Positions 12,501 through 24,138 of a stretch of DNA of 64,000 bases are shown here, piece after piece. The stretch comes from Apostichopus japonicus. Taxonomy: Eukaryota; Echinodermata; Holothuroidea; Aspidochirotida; Stichopodidae. The position numbers were made by a program, and so were the translations under genes. Every line of letters starts with the position of its first letter. Position 1 is the first letter of the stretch. Under the pieces are notes generated by a model. That model was not told where the DNA came from and did no database searches. It saw only the letters and a program-made list of their open reading frames with translations. The DNA lies in contig NC_092580.1 of the NCBI RefSeq assembly GCF_037975245.1, positions 33,071,001 through 33,135,000 on the forward strand, in the 5' to 3' direction.

Positions 12501-12984
12501 TGAAGGGTTAATGATTCTAAAAATGAAAAGAAAATATTTGTTTTCTTTTGTATAATCTTTGTGCGTGTATCTTTCTATATGTAATCTCACTCAGAAGGAG
12601 TTACATAGAGGTCTTTAATTTGAATAAATCACCGCCCCTCCTCGCCCCCCCCCCAACTTTACCCATTCTAATTTATGTTGCCACACCGGCGCCTTCCCCA
12701 TAGGATTGAAGTAGCACAGTGAGACAGGTCATTCGCAAAAGCTGGGTATTGCCTTACAATGAAAGATACAAAAAATAAGAAAAAGACGATTTTCATGAAA
12801 CTTGGAATGCACGATATTTACATATTTTCTCTCTCTCTCTCTCTTTCACTATGTAATTTGTAGACTCATCTCGCCTCTTTGGCGCCCTCAGTTTGAGGAG
12901 AGCGTAACGCATCATCTTGCCGAAAGCAGAGTCCGTGATCCGAACGAGGTATACGAGCAGCAAAGAGCGGCCTCCGGAAGATAG
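9530..12984 (+). CDS. EXD1/Egalitarian-like DEDDy 3'-5' exonuclease, copy A
   Basis: Exons 9530-10370, 10863-11008, 11274-11354, 12210-12445 and 12864-12984 join in frame to 474 codons plus TAG; all introns are GT..AG. An in-frame TGA at 9515 fixes the ATG at 9530, and an acceptor at 9491-9492 implies a non-coding 5' exon. Residues 14-75 look like a small beta-rich (Lsm/SH3-like) domain, 142-210 like the winged helix of Egalitarian relatives, and 270-440 are the RNase D-type exonuclease. The catalytic set is intact: D274 and E276 (DCE), D337 (HDCRTD), Y417 and D421 (YAADD). The family includes EXD1 (piRNA biogenesis, nuclease-dead in studied animals) and fly Egalitarian (mRNA transport). Retained residues suggest, but do not prove, nuclease activity. 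ATTAAA at 13086 may be the poly(A) signal. Confidence 0.9.
10390..10480 (-). mobile_element. 5'-truncated LINE 3' tail in intron 1 of copy A
   Basis: The reverse complement is nearly identical to the LINE 3' end at 59345-59425, including the stem-loop region and the AATAAAGTTTAAA tail. Intron 1 of copy B lacks it, so it inserted after the duplication. This is a LINE inserted antisense to the host gene with only the last ~90 nt copied. Confidence 0.82.
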
Positions 12985-14378
12985 TTTGGAGCTCTAAGTT
13001 TTTGATTTTTACTCCTTTTAAGAACAGTTTTGTTAAATAATCTTTACCTCGCCCATCACAAATACTACACTTGACAAAGAGATACATTAAATGGAAGAAG
13101 AGACAGATAGGAAAAGTGAAGAAAAGAATGAGCCAAAGAAAGATGATGTAAATTTAAAGAATGAGAGGCAGGCTGGACGCATACAAAAGAAATTAAAGAG
13201 CTATCATTAGTCTTTCATATGGAAATGTGTTAAGAAACCCCCTATTGCGAAGACGTTTATTAGGTATTATTAGGTATTTTGAGGTTTCCCGTTTCCAGAT
13301 TTGTGAAATGTTAACTTGGTGGAAAGGATTGCGGGGCAAGGGAGCATAACATCATTCAGAAGTATGTGATTATGACTGTGCATGGATTAACATTCAAGCC
13401 CGTCTGAAAAGGACAATATTCAGTCACATTTAATTGATATCTCTGGTATAAGTAGCATTTTTACTGAATTCATCTAGATTTAGCGGTGGGATTTGCAGCC
13501 TATCAAATTATATGAAAACACACATATCAGTGGATACAAAAAGGTGTCTGTTACTAGGCACAACAAAAATGGATAAGTTGTAGACGATTAACTAACAATA
13601 ACATCAGTGCTGGTTTTACTTTTTTTAGTTTTATTTTTGCACCACTTTCGTTAGAGAAACAACCCATTGAACATCAAAGGCTCATTAATGATAGTGGCTG
13701 GAATATTTAGTATGTACACAAGCACTATTGTAGGTCAATTCCTCTGATTCAACACATATAGGTCAATATAGGAAAATAACACCTTCGATGGCCTCAAATT
13801 ACATGTTTATTATGTATTTGTCAAGCATTCAGGCATAATCAAGGGGAAGTTGCATGGTGTCGGATAAACCTTCCATGTCAGCGATCCAAGGATACTATGT
13901 TCTTAATGGACATGAATTTAAGATATAACGTAGTTTGGTTGAGTTATACACAGTCAAATACAAAGGACTAACGAGCCCTGCATCCGACGTCACTTTTAAT
14001 TTAGGCCTTCAAAGAGCATTCCACAAATTTGACAAGTTTAAAGCTGAATAAATTGGAAACCAAAATTCAGATCAAGATTAAAATTCTCCCTTTACCTACC
14101 CTCCGGTCGTTAAACAGAGTTCCTTTCTCTCAGTTTCAGTCGTTGTATATCACTATTGATGACTTTAAAGTCACATTTTACTTGCTTCACGGTTAAGGTA
14201 GTGCATGTATAGTATCATAGCTTAAAGGCTATATAGTTATCCAAACAAATGATATAACAGTTCATTGAAATAAATGCCATTGCTAACATCATTGCGTCAA
14301 ATCACTAATTTTGTATATTGTGTTAACTTTTAAAAGCAGAACGAGTATTGCGCCCTGTTGGTTCAACAGGATATGACA
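12985..14378. other. 3' flank of copy A, no further gene
   Basis: Collinear with 21716-24138 in unit B except for a 1-kb segment present only there. I see no exon. The first 110 bases are probably 3' UTR. Confidence 0.6.
13086..13091 (+). terminator. Candidate poly(A) signal of copy A
   Basis: ATTAAA about 100 bases after the stop codon, conserved at 21816-21821 after copy B. No AATAAA is closer. Confidence 0.4.
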
Positions 14379-14754
14379 CAGGCGCGTAGCCAGCCTAAAT
14401 CGTGGTGTGAGGGGGCAAAAGCCAATTGTTCTCACATTTGAAGAGTCAGAGAATTAAGGTTTAAATTAACGCCTGCATTGATTGCTTTTCATGTCGTGAT
14501 GTGGGATCTACCCCAAGGGCGCAGTCACATTTGTTTTATAGTTTGGAAGGCAAGTTGCTATGTCATCCAGGGGAGGGGTCTGAGGGGAGGGTCTCCCTCC
14601 CCATTAAATTTTTCTTTTGTAAAAATGGAGGGTGGTTAGATAAAAAATTGTGCTATATGTTGCCACTTTTGAGACAAAGAGTTTTCGACTGTATATGTTG
14701 TGTCGTATATACATAGGCTATTATATATTTATGTACTGTATTTTAGAACACTAC
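14379..14754. mobile_element. hAT-like element cut by the duplication breakpoint
   Basis: Starts with CAGGCGCGTAGCCAGCC and matches the left half of the full copy at 24139-24870. Homology between the units stops inside it, so the right edge of the duplicated unit falls within this transposon. Confidence 0.65.
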
Positions 14755-16109
14755 CCTATTGACATCCTTGACCTCCTCTACTAAACTAAAAATACTAATG
14801 ATCACATGTTGTCTAAATCGCTTTTGTCAATTTCGTACGACTTGCTGCCTGATTGGTGGTTCATGCGTACATTCAGTACTATCATATATGTTCACGTCAT
14901 GTTATTAAACATCTATTTAGTATATAAGATAAACTGTCACGTTTGTTTCATGTACGTCGATATATCCTGTGGCAATCCAGGGTATTCCTGTGGAGTCAGT
15001 ACAAAGGTAGTTTCTTGCCAACTAAACGCACATACGTATACAATGTAAATTCCTGTAATGTTCTTGCATAGAAATTGAAGTAATTATAGGTTCTTGCGAA
15101 ATGTGGGAAATTCGTAAGATCGAAAATAGATCCAAGCGACCAGATGGCTTTTATTATATCGATGCTCTTCACCAAGGGTAGACAACAGTCATTATACGTC
15201 TATATATGAAGGCGTTTCGTCAAATCTGATTTGTCTTTTTGTAAGTATAATTAATTAATCCAGTTGTTTCATCACGCTGTTTTCTTTTTATTTGAATTGT
15301 CCTTTCATTATACTTCAATAATTTAAAGACAGTATGAAGTTTGGATCGTTTCTTTCAATATATAGTACGAATACATATAGTTTTGCTTATATGAAAAACG
15401 ACGGGCTAACGGGCAATAGACCAATTTCATTATTACTGCCCTATCACGATGTGAAGAAGATCTATAGGCCAATGCATACTTTATACTGTTTGGCGCTTTT
15501 GTATATGTATTTCTGTTGTCACGACACCTATATGTTTCGCTGATAATATTAATCTCTGCAATCGTAATGTACGGTATGTGTGCGTGTGTATGTGTGTGCA
15601 ATTGTTTTGTATTCTGACTGAGGAATTGAAAATAGGAATTTCAAGTCCTCAGACGTCATTTCATCTGCGTGTATTGGTGTGTGTTAATTTGTGCCGCCTT
15701 GTTGTAAATACAGTATCTCCAGACTCGCCTGGGAAACTTGGAAGACGTTTCATACTTAGTACACGTATTCCACACTTTAAGTACAAGATGCCTTTGATTT
15801 TTTAAAAGATCAAGGCCATTTGAGGTCACTAGACGTCAAAATGTAAAAAAAAAGTGATTGTTTTTTTTCCGGCCAAAACTTGGAAATCTTGTGAACATGT
15901 ATCTCCAGAAGGGAAGCGGTTGGGGGGTGGGGGGTAAGGAAGGGGGTAAAGGAAGGTGTTGATTGAAGGCATAGGAAACCAAGTCAAAACTAAATCTCAC
16001 GCTCTCGCCCTAACTCACCCTAACTCGCTTCCAAGTTTCCCCATGTGTATATATTTTTCCTGTTTGTTATAGTTTAAACTATAAAGCTGAGCTGTGAATA
16101 GTTGTGACA

Positions 16110-19100
16110 ATGGCATCCAGACGGAATGAAGCGCCAGGAACGAGACGAGGGATATTTGGCACAGTTGTATCCTTGGAGCTGTATCGACACAGATGTATCA
16201 TTTCTATGGATAACCATCATGGTGGACGTCTTGGAACGGGGATCTTGAACACAACACGCTTAGAAGAGAGTCTGAAAGGTGTATCTGACTTCACTTCGTT
16301 TATCGGAAAGAACAAGCCCGTCATCGTCACTGTCGTTCCCTTGACAACGGAAACATGGGAAGTGATCGCAATTCGCCCGCGCTCCAGACGACCCGACATG
16401 TATCAACTTCCGGGGCCTTATAGATCTCGTAGTCAGTGGAAAAGTTCCTACTGTGAGCAAGCTCTTTCGTCGCCCAGCGGGCTATCGTCGGGTCCACCAG
16501 CTGAGAAGGTGTCCAGCGTGATACACATGTGTCGTAAGCTGTTAGAAATTTGGGATTCCTTTCCGATAAGTGAGTTTCAAAGAGTCCTTCAAAGACAAGA
16601 ACAGTTTGCTGATGTTGTCAGCCAGTTTGGATCAATTAGCGACATACTACCCTTTATTCGATCCTTCCCTCAATATTTTTCTATCTCTGACGATGGTATA
16701 ACTCTCCGCTTTCCTTATCGGTCCCCTCAAGACGACTTCAAATGTTTTATCATGCAGCAAGGTTGTTCGGTGCCTCGTGGTAAGTATCTTCCTGGAGAGC
16801 CTGTGTTGATCGAGACCGTGGACGAATGCAGACTAATAGTCAGAAAACTGCTGGAAAAAGCCCACAAAGGCTCTGATCATAAACAACTCGTGGTTGCATT
16901 AGACTGCGAAGGAGACCATCTTGGTAAGCATAATATGTATAGCCTTGAATATAATACGCGTTAGATGCATGTATAAATAAAACAGCTGCTTTAAATTCTG
17001 GCCCACAATTATGATTCAGAGGTCTTGTGAATTCTGAGGAGAATTGGAACAGAGGAGAAAATCAGCTGGAATGAAACTAATATTTACATATATTGTAAAG
17101 TGGTCACTTCAGTTCGCTTTTGAAGTGACGTTTTGTTGGCTGACACAGTAGGCCCACTCACTTTAGAAGAATGAGCTATGTGTTTGTGTGTTTGTGAATA
17201 GTGTCTGAATTAGTCGCAATTACTTTATGGTGCACTTCCATACATGAATATGCACATATTTATATTTTCATATATTTTATATACTGTCTGTATAAAGGAA
17301 AGGAAGGACCATTGACCCTGTTGCAGATTGCTACAGTTGAAGGCGAGGTCTTCGTATTCGACGTTCTGGCTACCCCACAACCTAAGGACATGTTCATCGA
17401 TGGAGAATTGAAAATTCTTCTTGAAGAGAAGAAGATACTTAAGGTGATACCATTGTATTATACAGATCAAGCAAACCCAATAAATGAAATTTAAGAATCG
17501 AAGAGTTTATCCCAGTGTCGTATATGTCATGCTCGGGATTAGTCAGTCTATTTGTTACTATGTGCATGTATCGCCAAATATTATTTGCATTGAAATAAAT
17601 TGAGTGTTATAATAAAATCGATTAATGCTGAGAACGTAGCAACGATTTAGAATTCATAAACATATTCTATTATTTGTAATTTATTGAAGTGATAATGACG
17701 GCATTTTGGGGTTTTTGTCTCATTTTTAACAGGTTGTGCATGACTGTCGGTCAGATCAGTGCGCCCTCTATTTCCAGTTTGGAGTGACCCTAACGAACGT
17801 CTTTGATACTTCGGTAAGTCCATGAATATTATAGGTTTTTTCATCACATTCCAGAGTTGTCAACAAGTCCCAACTGCAAGTCTCAAGTCAAGTCTCAAGT
17901 CTTTACCAGCAAGTCTCAAGTCAAGTCTCAAGTCACCTTGAAAATTTTGAGCGAGTCTCAAGTCAAGTCTCAAGTCTTTGGAGGTCGAGTCTCGAGTCAA
18001 GTCTCAAGTCCCTATGAGCAAGTCGCAAGTCAAGTCTCAAGCCTTTGAAGTTTGAATACAATGATGCAGGCTACGAATAATGTAACAGTGTTCCAGGAAT
18101 TATGTGGTATAAATTAGACAGCCGAATAGCAAAACCGGGGCACACGCCACGGAACAAATTACCTCAAAATTTGCTAGCCACTGTTTTATTGAAAAAGGCC
18201 AACTTTCAGCCAAACAGCAGCCCTGGATGGAATATTCAACCAAGCCAATGGTAGTTATGGTAACGCCTGTAGTCGTCGTTGGGCGCTCGTAATTCGAGCG
18301 TACACGCAGGGCCGTCTTAACGCATGGGCCCACTGGGCCCTGGCCCAGGGCCCCGCGATGTCAGGGGCCCCACAATCACAGTAACCCCGTGTCTTAATCT
18401 GGGATGAAAACTTATTGAATAGGCCATTATGCCTGATTGAATTCGATACTTGACAACTTGTGACGAGAGTTGGTGAAACACTTGAGAGTTTGACATTAAA
18501 TATTCAAATCTGAGTTGGCAACCCTGGAATATACAATGCCCCGAAGGCTTACACAGAGAACCTGTTACTCCGTAACTATAAGAAAAAGGAAATTGCCTCA
18601 GCCACGAAAGGCATACAATTTGAAAACCGTGGGCAATACCTCACTACCAAACCTAATCAAAAGTAACCACCGCTTGTGTTCAAGCTCACCTTTACACCCC
18701 ATATCAAAACCACGCATTTGAAAAAAAAAAACACTTTAGAAACATTGGCACTTAATCTCGCAAGAAGCAACAATTATCCAAACTGTTTCCAAAAGAACCG
18801 ATTCTAGCCTACCATAGGGCCCAAAATCTCAAAGATTTACTTGGTAACTCAAGGTTTCGTACTAACGAAGAATCAGCTGACTCTCAAGGTTCACACGAAG
18901 CTCTTTTAGATGCTCTTATAGCTGCACCATGAGTCCATAAAAACTTGTGCACAGAAAATAGATGCATTTTGAGAATGAGACGCCCAGGCCGAATATAAAA
19001 TATTCAAAGGCTACTACTGATGAAGCTCCTCCTATGAAGTTTGAAAGCAGAAACCGGTCTAGTTGGTCATAAGAACCTACACTAGTCTCTCCTACTATTA

Positions 19101-21715
19101 ACAGTACACTCAATTCACCTAATAGGTGCAATTATGTTTCACCATGAGGAGCATGCTATAAGTTCATGTTCCTCGGGCCCTCCCTTAAAAATACTTCATG
19201 TTCTTGGCGACTACGTTGCGTTAGATAGTGTAAAACCGTCTACACCTCCCTCTCAGTTGAAAGACTCAACACAAGGGTGTTACAAATGGTAAGTCCAGTA
19301 TTGTTAGGGAAGGGATGGAGGGCAACTGGAAGATTTCTCTTCTATAATGTATTTCATTTTTTAGATATGTCACGTATGTTATTCAGCTAAAGTTTTATGC
19401 TTTATGCGCGAAATAGGGAGGGGTGGTAAATGCAGGCATATCTATGCTTGAGCGATTGTCAAGGATGTCAATTTTTCACGCAACTTTTTTCGAACTCACT
19501 CGATTGATGGACCCCGCTCCATTGCCGGGGCCAGGGCCCGGTGATCACTTAAGACGGCCCTGCGTACACGAAACCATAATTATTTATTATCGATATCAAC
19601 TTATGAAGTTATTTAATGATTAGAAAATTGTGAAATACAAACAAGTCTCTAGTAGAAAAACCGAGTCTTTTGAAGGCAAGTCTCAAGTCAAGTCCCAAGT
19701 CTTTGCTAACTTTTTGGGCAAGTCTCAAATCAAGTCCCAAGTCTCTGACAGCCGAGTCTCGAGTCGAGTCTCAAGTCCTAAAATTTGCGACTCGAGTCGG
19801 ACTCGAGTCCGAGTCCCTGACTCGAGTCCCCAACTCTGTCACATTCACCACAAACAATTCTCAATATCAAACACATGACCCACTATCATTATGACCAGAA
19901 AAGTTAAAAAGTCCACATATATAAAATGAATTGTAGGTCGGGCCGTTATTCACATGTATGGGTCGGGCATTTCTATAGGTTATCAAGAATCGCATGAATT
20001 TTATCGCACTTTGGGTCCTTTGTTTTATCCTTGCATATGCGCAATAATACCTTATCATACTATCTTACACCACAAATCTGACTGTTTATGTCAATTTTTT
20101 AATTAAAGTAGCTTTGTGCAGTTGTTTTAATGAACAATACGATGCTATCCGAAAGAGTTTCGATATAGTCACGAATGCACAAGCAATGTGAACACTGAAA
20201 CAATTCCGATATTAATTTAGATTTGATCATTTTCAAAACCCATCAATTCAACAGAAACAAAAGAAGGTATTGTTGTAAATAATAGTCATTTAAAATGAAA
20301 GCATGCGAAGTTAGATGATGTCATAGTTAGACTTGCTCAAGACTTATATGTGTGAATGACTAACATTATGATATTTCCAAACAGAGTAAGATAGTGCTTA
20401 CTTATCTAGGGAAGTTGTTCTTCTCTATCAATTTGACCAATGATGATATTTGGGTTTGCTTCACCATTAAACATTCGCTCATAAACTTGACTTGAGGGGA
20501 AAATGTAACAGGATGTCTAATTTTGATCAACTGCCACTTTAATTTGAACAACACATGCTAAGTTTGTTTAAAATAGTTAACCACATTCAATAAGCTACTT
20601 TAAAAAGTGAGGTTGTTTGCATTGTACGATTCCATAGGTAGCCTACATTACCATTTGGGAACAGTGTAACATCTTAGCTGGACCGTGGCGACCAAAGCTC
20701 TCCCTACTAATTGAGCTTTATGGCCTCACGGCAAAACACAAGACGGATGAATTTGAGGCGTTGGTCCATGATAAGCAAATTTTTGCAAAGCGCCCTCTAA
20801 CAAAAGAAATGATACAGTATGCTGCCGACGATGTCCGTTGTCTGGTTCCGGTGATCTATGAAGCCCTCAACAAGTAAGAAATCTTTCGTCTGTAATCTTT
20901 TTGGCTGAGGAATCGATGGAGGGGGGAGAGTCTAACAATTTAAAGAAACATTTGTTTCCTTTTGCATAATCTTTAGGCGGGCATCTTTCTGTATGGTAAT
21001 CTCACTCAGAAGGAGCTAAAAGAAGTCTTGAATTTGAGTATAACACCCCCCCCCCCCAAACACACACACTACCCATTCTAATTTATAATCGTTATCATAA
21101 TGAGCAGTTATTATTACGACGCCCAAGCGACCACAAATGTGGGGAAACCCGCAAGGGCTTTCGATTACAACTTATACGTCGGGTGGCTTCCAATTCAACA
21201 TTTTAACTCAAAATTTTAGAAAGTCATTTCAGATGGGAAAATCGTAGATTGCTCTTGGATGAAAACCCCACATTACTATGACCCGACCGGCTATCGGTTT
21301 TGGAACCTCCCTCCAATTGCTAAGCCTCATTGCTTCAAATGCCACAGCCTTTATCCACTCGGTCCCATATATAGCGATAAACGGCTAATATAACGGCAAG
21401 TTTATATTGCCACATCGGCGCCTTCCCCATAGGATTGAAGTAACACAGTGAGAAGGTCATTCCCAAAAGCTGGGTATGCCCTTACAATGAAAGATACAGA
21501 AAAGAACAAAAAAACAGACTTTCATGAAACTTGGGATACACGATATTTACAAATCTTGGTTTTCTCTCTCTCTCTCTCTCTTCGTAATTTGTAGACTCAT
21601 CTCGCCTCTTTGGCGCCCTCAGTTTGAGGAGAGCGTAACGCATCATCTGGCCGAAAGCAGAGTCCGTGATCCGCGCGAGGTATACGAGCAGCAAAGAGCG
21701 GCCTCCGGTAGATAG
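16110..21715 (+). CDS. EXD1/Egalitarian-like DEDDy 3'-5' exonuclease, copy B
   Basis: Exons 16110-16923, 17298-17443, 17733-17813, 20638-20873 and 21595-21715 encode 465 aa with the same phases as copy A; exons 2-5 have identical lengths (146, 81, 236, 121 nt). An in-frame TGA at 16095 fixes the start. All catalytic positions are kept: D265, E267, D328, Y408, D412. Compared with copy A, exon 1 has a one-residue insertion near residue 35 and lacks ten residues after TTE (about position 80). Intron 3 is 2824 bp against 855 bp in copy A because of a hAT composite. The reading frame is open throughout with mostly conservative changes, so both paralogues look functional. The domain architecture matches copy A. 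Confidence 0.9.
17852..19838 (+). mobile_element. Nested hAT composite element, copy 1 (outer element)
   Basis: Ends are CAGAGTTG and its complement CAACTCTG, followed inwards by many AAGTCTC subterminal repeats. The exact 8-bp target duplication TCACATTC sits at 17844-17851 and 19839-19846. Intron 3 of paralogue A has this 8-mer once (about 11387) with matching flanks, an unoccupied site. TIR form and 8-bp TSD identify the hAT superfamily. No transposase frame is visible, so it is non-autonomous. It carries another hAT element at 18307-19562. Confidence 0.92.
18307..19562 (+). mobile_element. Inner hAT element nested in the composite, copy 1
   Basis: Perfect 14-bp terminal repeats CAGGGCCGTCTTAA with 8-bp target duplication CGTACACG at 18299-18306 and 19563-19570. 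Ends are GC-rich with GGGCCC palindromes. At 1256 bp no transposase is recognisable. Short open frames here are near-identical to those in the copy at 36071-37319, which recent amplification explains. Confidence 0.92.
21088..21400 (-). mobile_element. tRNA-derived SINE in intron 4 of copy B
   Basis: On the minus strand the head has an A box like tRNA-Ser/Leu (GACCGAGTGGATAAAGGC, 21348-21363 region) and a B box GGTTCCAAAACC (21296-21308). The body contains CTTGCGGGTTTCCCCACA and the tail is an AT-rich (CATTATGATAACG) stretch at 21088. The flanks repeat TTTATA (21082-21087 and 21401-21406). Intron 4 of copy A has a single site at 12672 and no SINE. A diverged body fragment recurs at 49790-49965. 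Confidence 0.82.
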
Positions 21716-22468
21716 TTTGGAGCTCTAAGTTTTTGATTTTTACTCCTTTAAGAAAAGTTTTGTTAAAAAGTCTTTACCTCGCCCATCACAAATACTACAC
21801 TTGACAAAGAGATACATTAAATGGAAGAAGAGAGATAGGAAAAGTGAAGAAAAGAATGAGCCAAAGAAAGATGATGTAAATTGAAAGAATGCAGAGGCAA
21901 GCTGGATGCATGCAAAAGAAATTAAAGAGCTATCATTAGTCTTTCATATGGAAATGTGTTAAGAAACGCCCTATTGCGAAGACGTTTATTAGGTATTATT
22001 AGGTATTTTGAGGATTCTCGTTTCCAGAGTTGTGAAAATGTCAACTTGGTGGAAAGGATTGCGAGGCAAGGGAGCATAACATCATTCAGAAGTATGTGAT
22101 TATGACTGAGCCGTCGTCTGTGCATGGATTAACATTCAAGCTCATCTGAAAAGGACAATATTCAGTCACATTTAATTGATATCTCTGGTATAAGTAGCAT
22201 TTTTACTGAATTCACTATGAGTGAATTTATATCTTAACTGACTTTCGATTCGCTATTTCGCTATATGTATTATTTTCCGAAATTATCAACCCGGTCGACC
22301 ACGCATGCGTGATTGTCTGACAATAATATTGGAATACTGTTGGTTGGTTTGCCAACTTAAATTTATTAATGAACGGTAAAGGCTTAGCAAACAGAAGTAA
22401 TTTCCTAAAATGATTGGAGGAACTTCTATTTGATATCCGACGGAGCGGGAAGTATATTAATGCGAAGT

Positions 22469-22512
22469 ATGCAGCCTATATGCAGCCTATATGCAGCCTA
22501 TATGCAGCCTAT
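22469..22512. repeat. 11-bp minisatellite, 4 copies
   Basis: Unit ATGCAGCCTAT repeated four times without change. Confidence 0.9.
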
Positions 22513-22720
22513 ATACGAATGAACGGTGAGCCTGCTCTAACATAGGGTTTTTATCTACGCTTTCTGTGGCTGGCTGGCATGACTTGCGTGCTATTTGGAT
22601 GTGCTATTACACAGTGTGAACGTATTTCGGACACGGAAACTGCCACGTATACCACTTACAACCAAATGATTGATATATTACTAATTCATGACACCGTCAT
22701 CAAACAGAAGTGATCCCAAA

Positions 22721-22857
22721 GTAGGGTTAGGGTTAGTCCACCCACTCATCACACTACACATCCCGAGTAGGGTTAGGGTTAGTCCACCCACTCGTCACAC
22801 TACACATCCCGAGTAGGGTAAGGGTTTGTCCACCCACTCATCACACTACACATCCGG
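22721..22857. repeat. 46-bp tandem repeat, 3 copies, with telomere-like motif
   Basis: Units start at 22721, 22767 and 22813 with GTAGGGTTAGGGTTAGTCCA (the third has two changes). Each unit includes two or more TTAGGG-like hexamers followed by CACCCACTC(A/G)TCACACTACACATCC. Confidence 0.9.
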
Positions 22858-24138
22858 GTATTCCATGAGATTACACACTCTAGTACGCTTCAGTGTTCAA
22901 GTTCAATCTGGTTTCTCAGAGAGAAGACGTATAGATACTCTCTGCATGAGCTTCGGGCAGTTGTCTGAATTACAAGACTCTTTGAGCATTTCTATCGATG
23001 TTTTAGAATAGCCTCATCTATACAAGTTTTATTGCTTAGGGTAATCTTTTGTCTAAATGTTGGTATGGAAACATAACATGAGAAAGCGGTAAAGTTCAGT
23101 TAATATCGCTGATGACAATTGAATCTTCTTGTTGCATGTATTATAAGCTTACAAATTCAGTAAATTTATAGTGAAATAGTTCTTAAACTTTATTTCTTAC
23201 AGTAGAGATCTCCGGAAGCCATTACAGATTTAGTGGTGGGATTTGCAGCCTATCAAATTCTATGAAAACACACATATCAGTGAATACAAAAAGGTGCCTG
23301 TTACTAGGCACAAAAAAAAAATGGATAAGTTGTAGACGAGTAACTAACAATAACATCAGTGCTGGTTTTTTTATTTTAGTTTTGTTTTTGTTTATACACC
23401 ACTGTCGTTTGAGAAACAACCCATTTAAAATCAGAGACTCGTTAATGATAGTGGCTGGAATACTTAGTATGTACACAAGCACTATTGTAGGTCAATTCCT
23501 CTGATTCAATACATAGGCCTAGGTCAATATAGGAAAATAACACCTTCGATGGCCTCAAATTACATGTTTATTATGTATTTGTCAAGCATTCAGGCATAAT
23601 CAAGGGGAGATGCATGGTGTCGGAAAAACCTTCCATGTCATCGATCCAAGGATACTCTGTTCTAAATTGACATGAATTTCAGATATAACGTAGTTTGGTT
23701 GAGTTATACACAGTCAAATACAAAGGACTAACGAACCCTGCATCCGACGTCACTTTAAATTTATTCCTTCAAAGAGCATTCCAAAAATTTGACAAATTTA
23801 AAGCTGAATAAATTGGAAACCAAAATAACAGATCAAAACTACAATTCTCCTTTTACCTACAGTCCGGTCGATAAACAGAGTTCCTTTCTCTCAGTTTCAG
23901 TCGTTGTATTTCACTATTGATAACTTTAAAGTCACATTTGATTTGCTTCACGGTTAAGGTAGTTCATATGTATAGTATCATAGCTTAAAGGCTATATAGT
24001 TATCCAAACAAATGATATAACAGTTCATTGAAATAAATGTCATTGCTAACATCATTGCGTCAAATCAATTTTGTATATTGTGTTAACTTTTAAAAGCAGA
24101 ACGAGTATTGCGCCCTGATGGTTCAACAGGATATGACA

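Larger units (their letters stand above)
5187..14754. repeat. Unit A of a tandem segmental duplication
   Basis: Sequence from about 5187 (TTTTGTTAATTTCG) to about 14754 recurs in the same order and orientation at 14820-24463. The match covers an upstream block (5187-6120 versus 14820-15720), the whole exonuclease gene, its 3' flank and part of a transposon at the right edge. Introns and flanks have diverged by many substitutions and indels, so the duplication is not very recent. A spacer of about 65 bp separates the units. Confidence 0.9.
22216..23221. other. 1-kb segment present only in unit B
   Basis: Absent at the homologous position in unit A (about 13471). It contains an 11-bp tandem repeat (ATGCAGCCTAT, four copies, 22469-22512) and a 46-bp tandem repeat (22721-22857). 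I found no terminal repeats, target duplication or gene in it. It could be an insertion in B or a deletion in A. Confidence 0.7.

Noticed and set aside
18100-18333. 77-codon frame identical in both hAT composites (also 37293-37526)
   Set aside because: Identity reflects recent amplification; the frame crosses the inner element's end and has no protein-like features.
18916-19131. 71-codon hydrophobic frame shared by both inner hAT copies
   Set aside because: Not similar to a hAT transposase and not larger than expected by chance.
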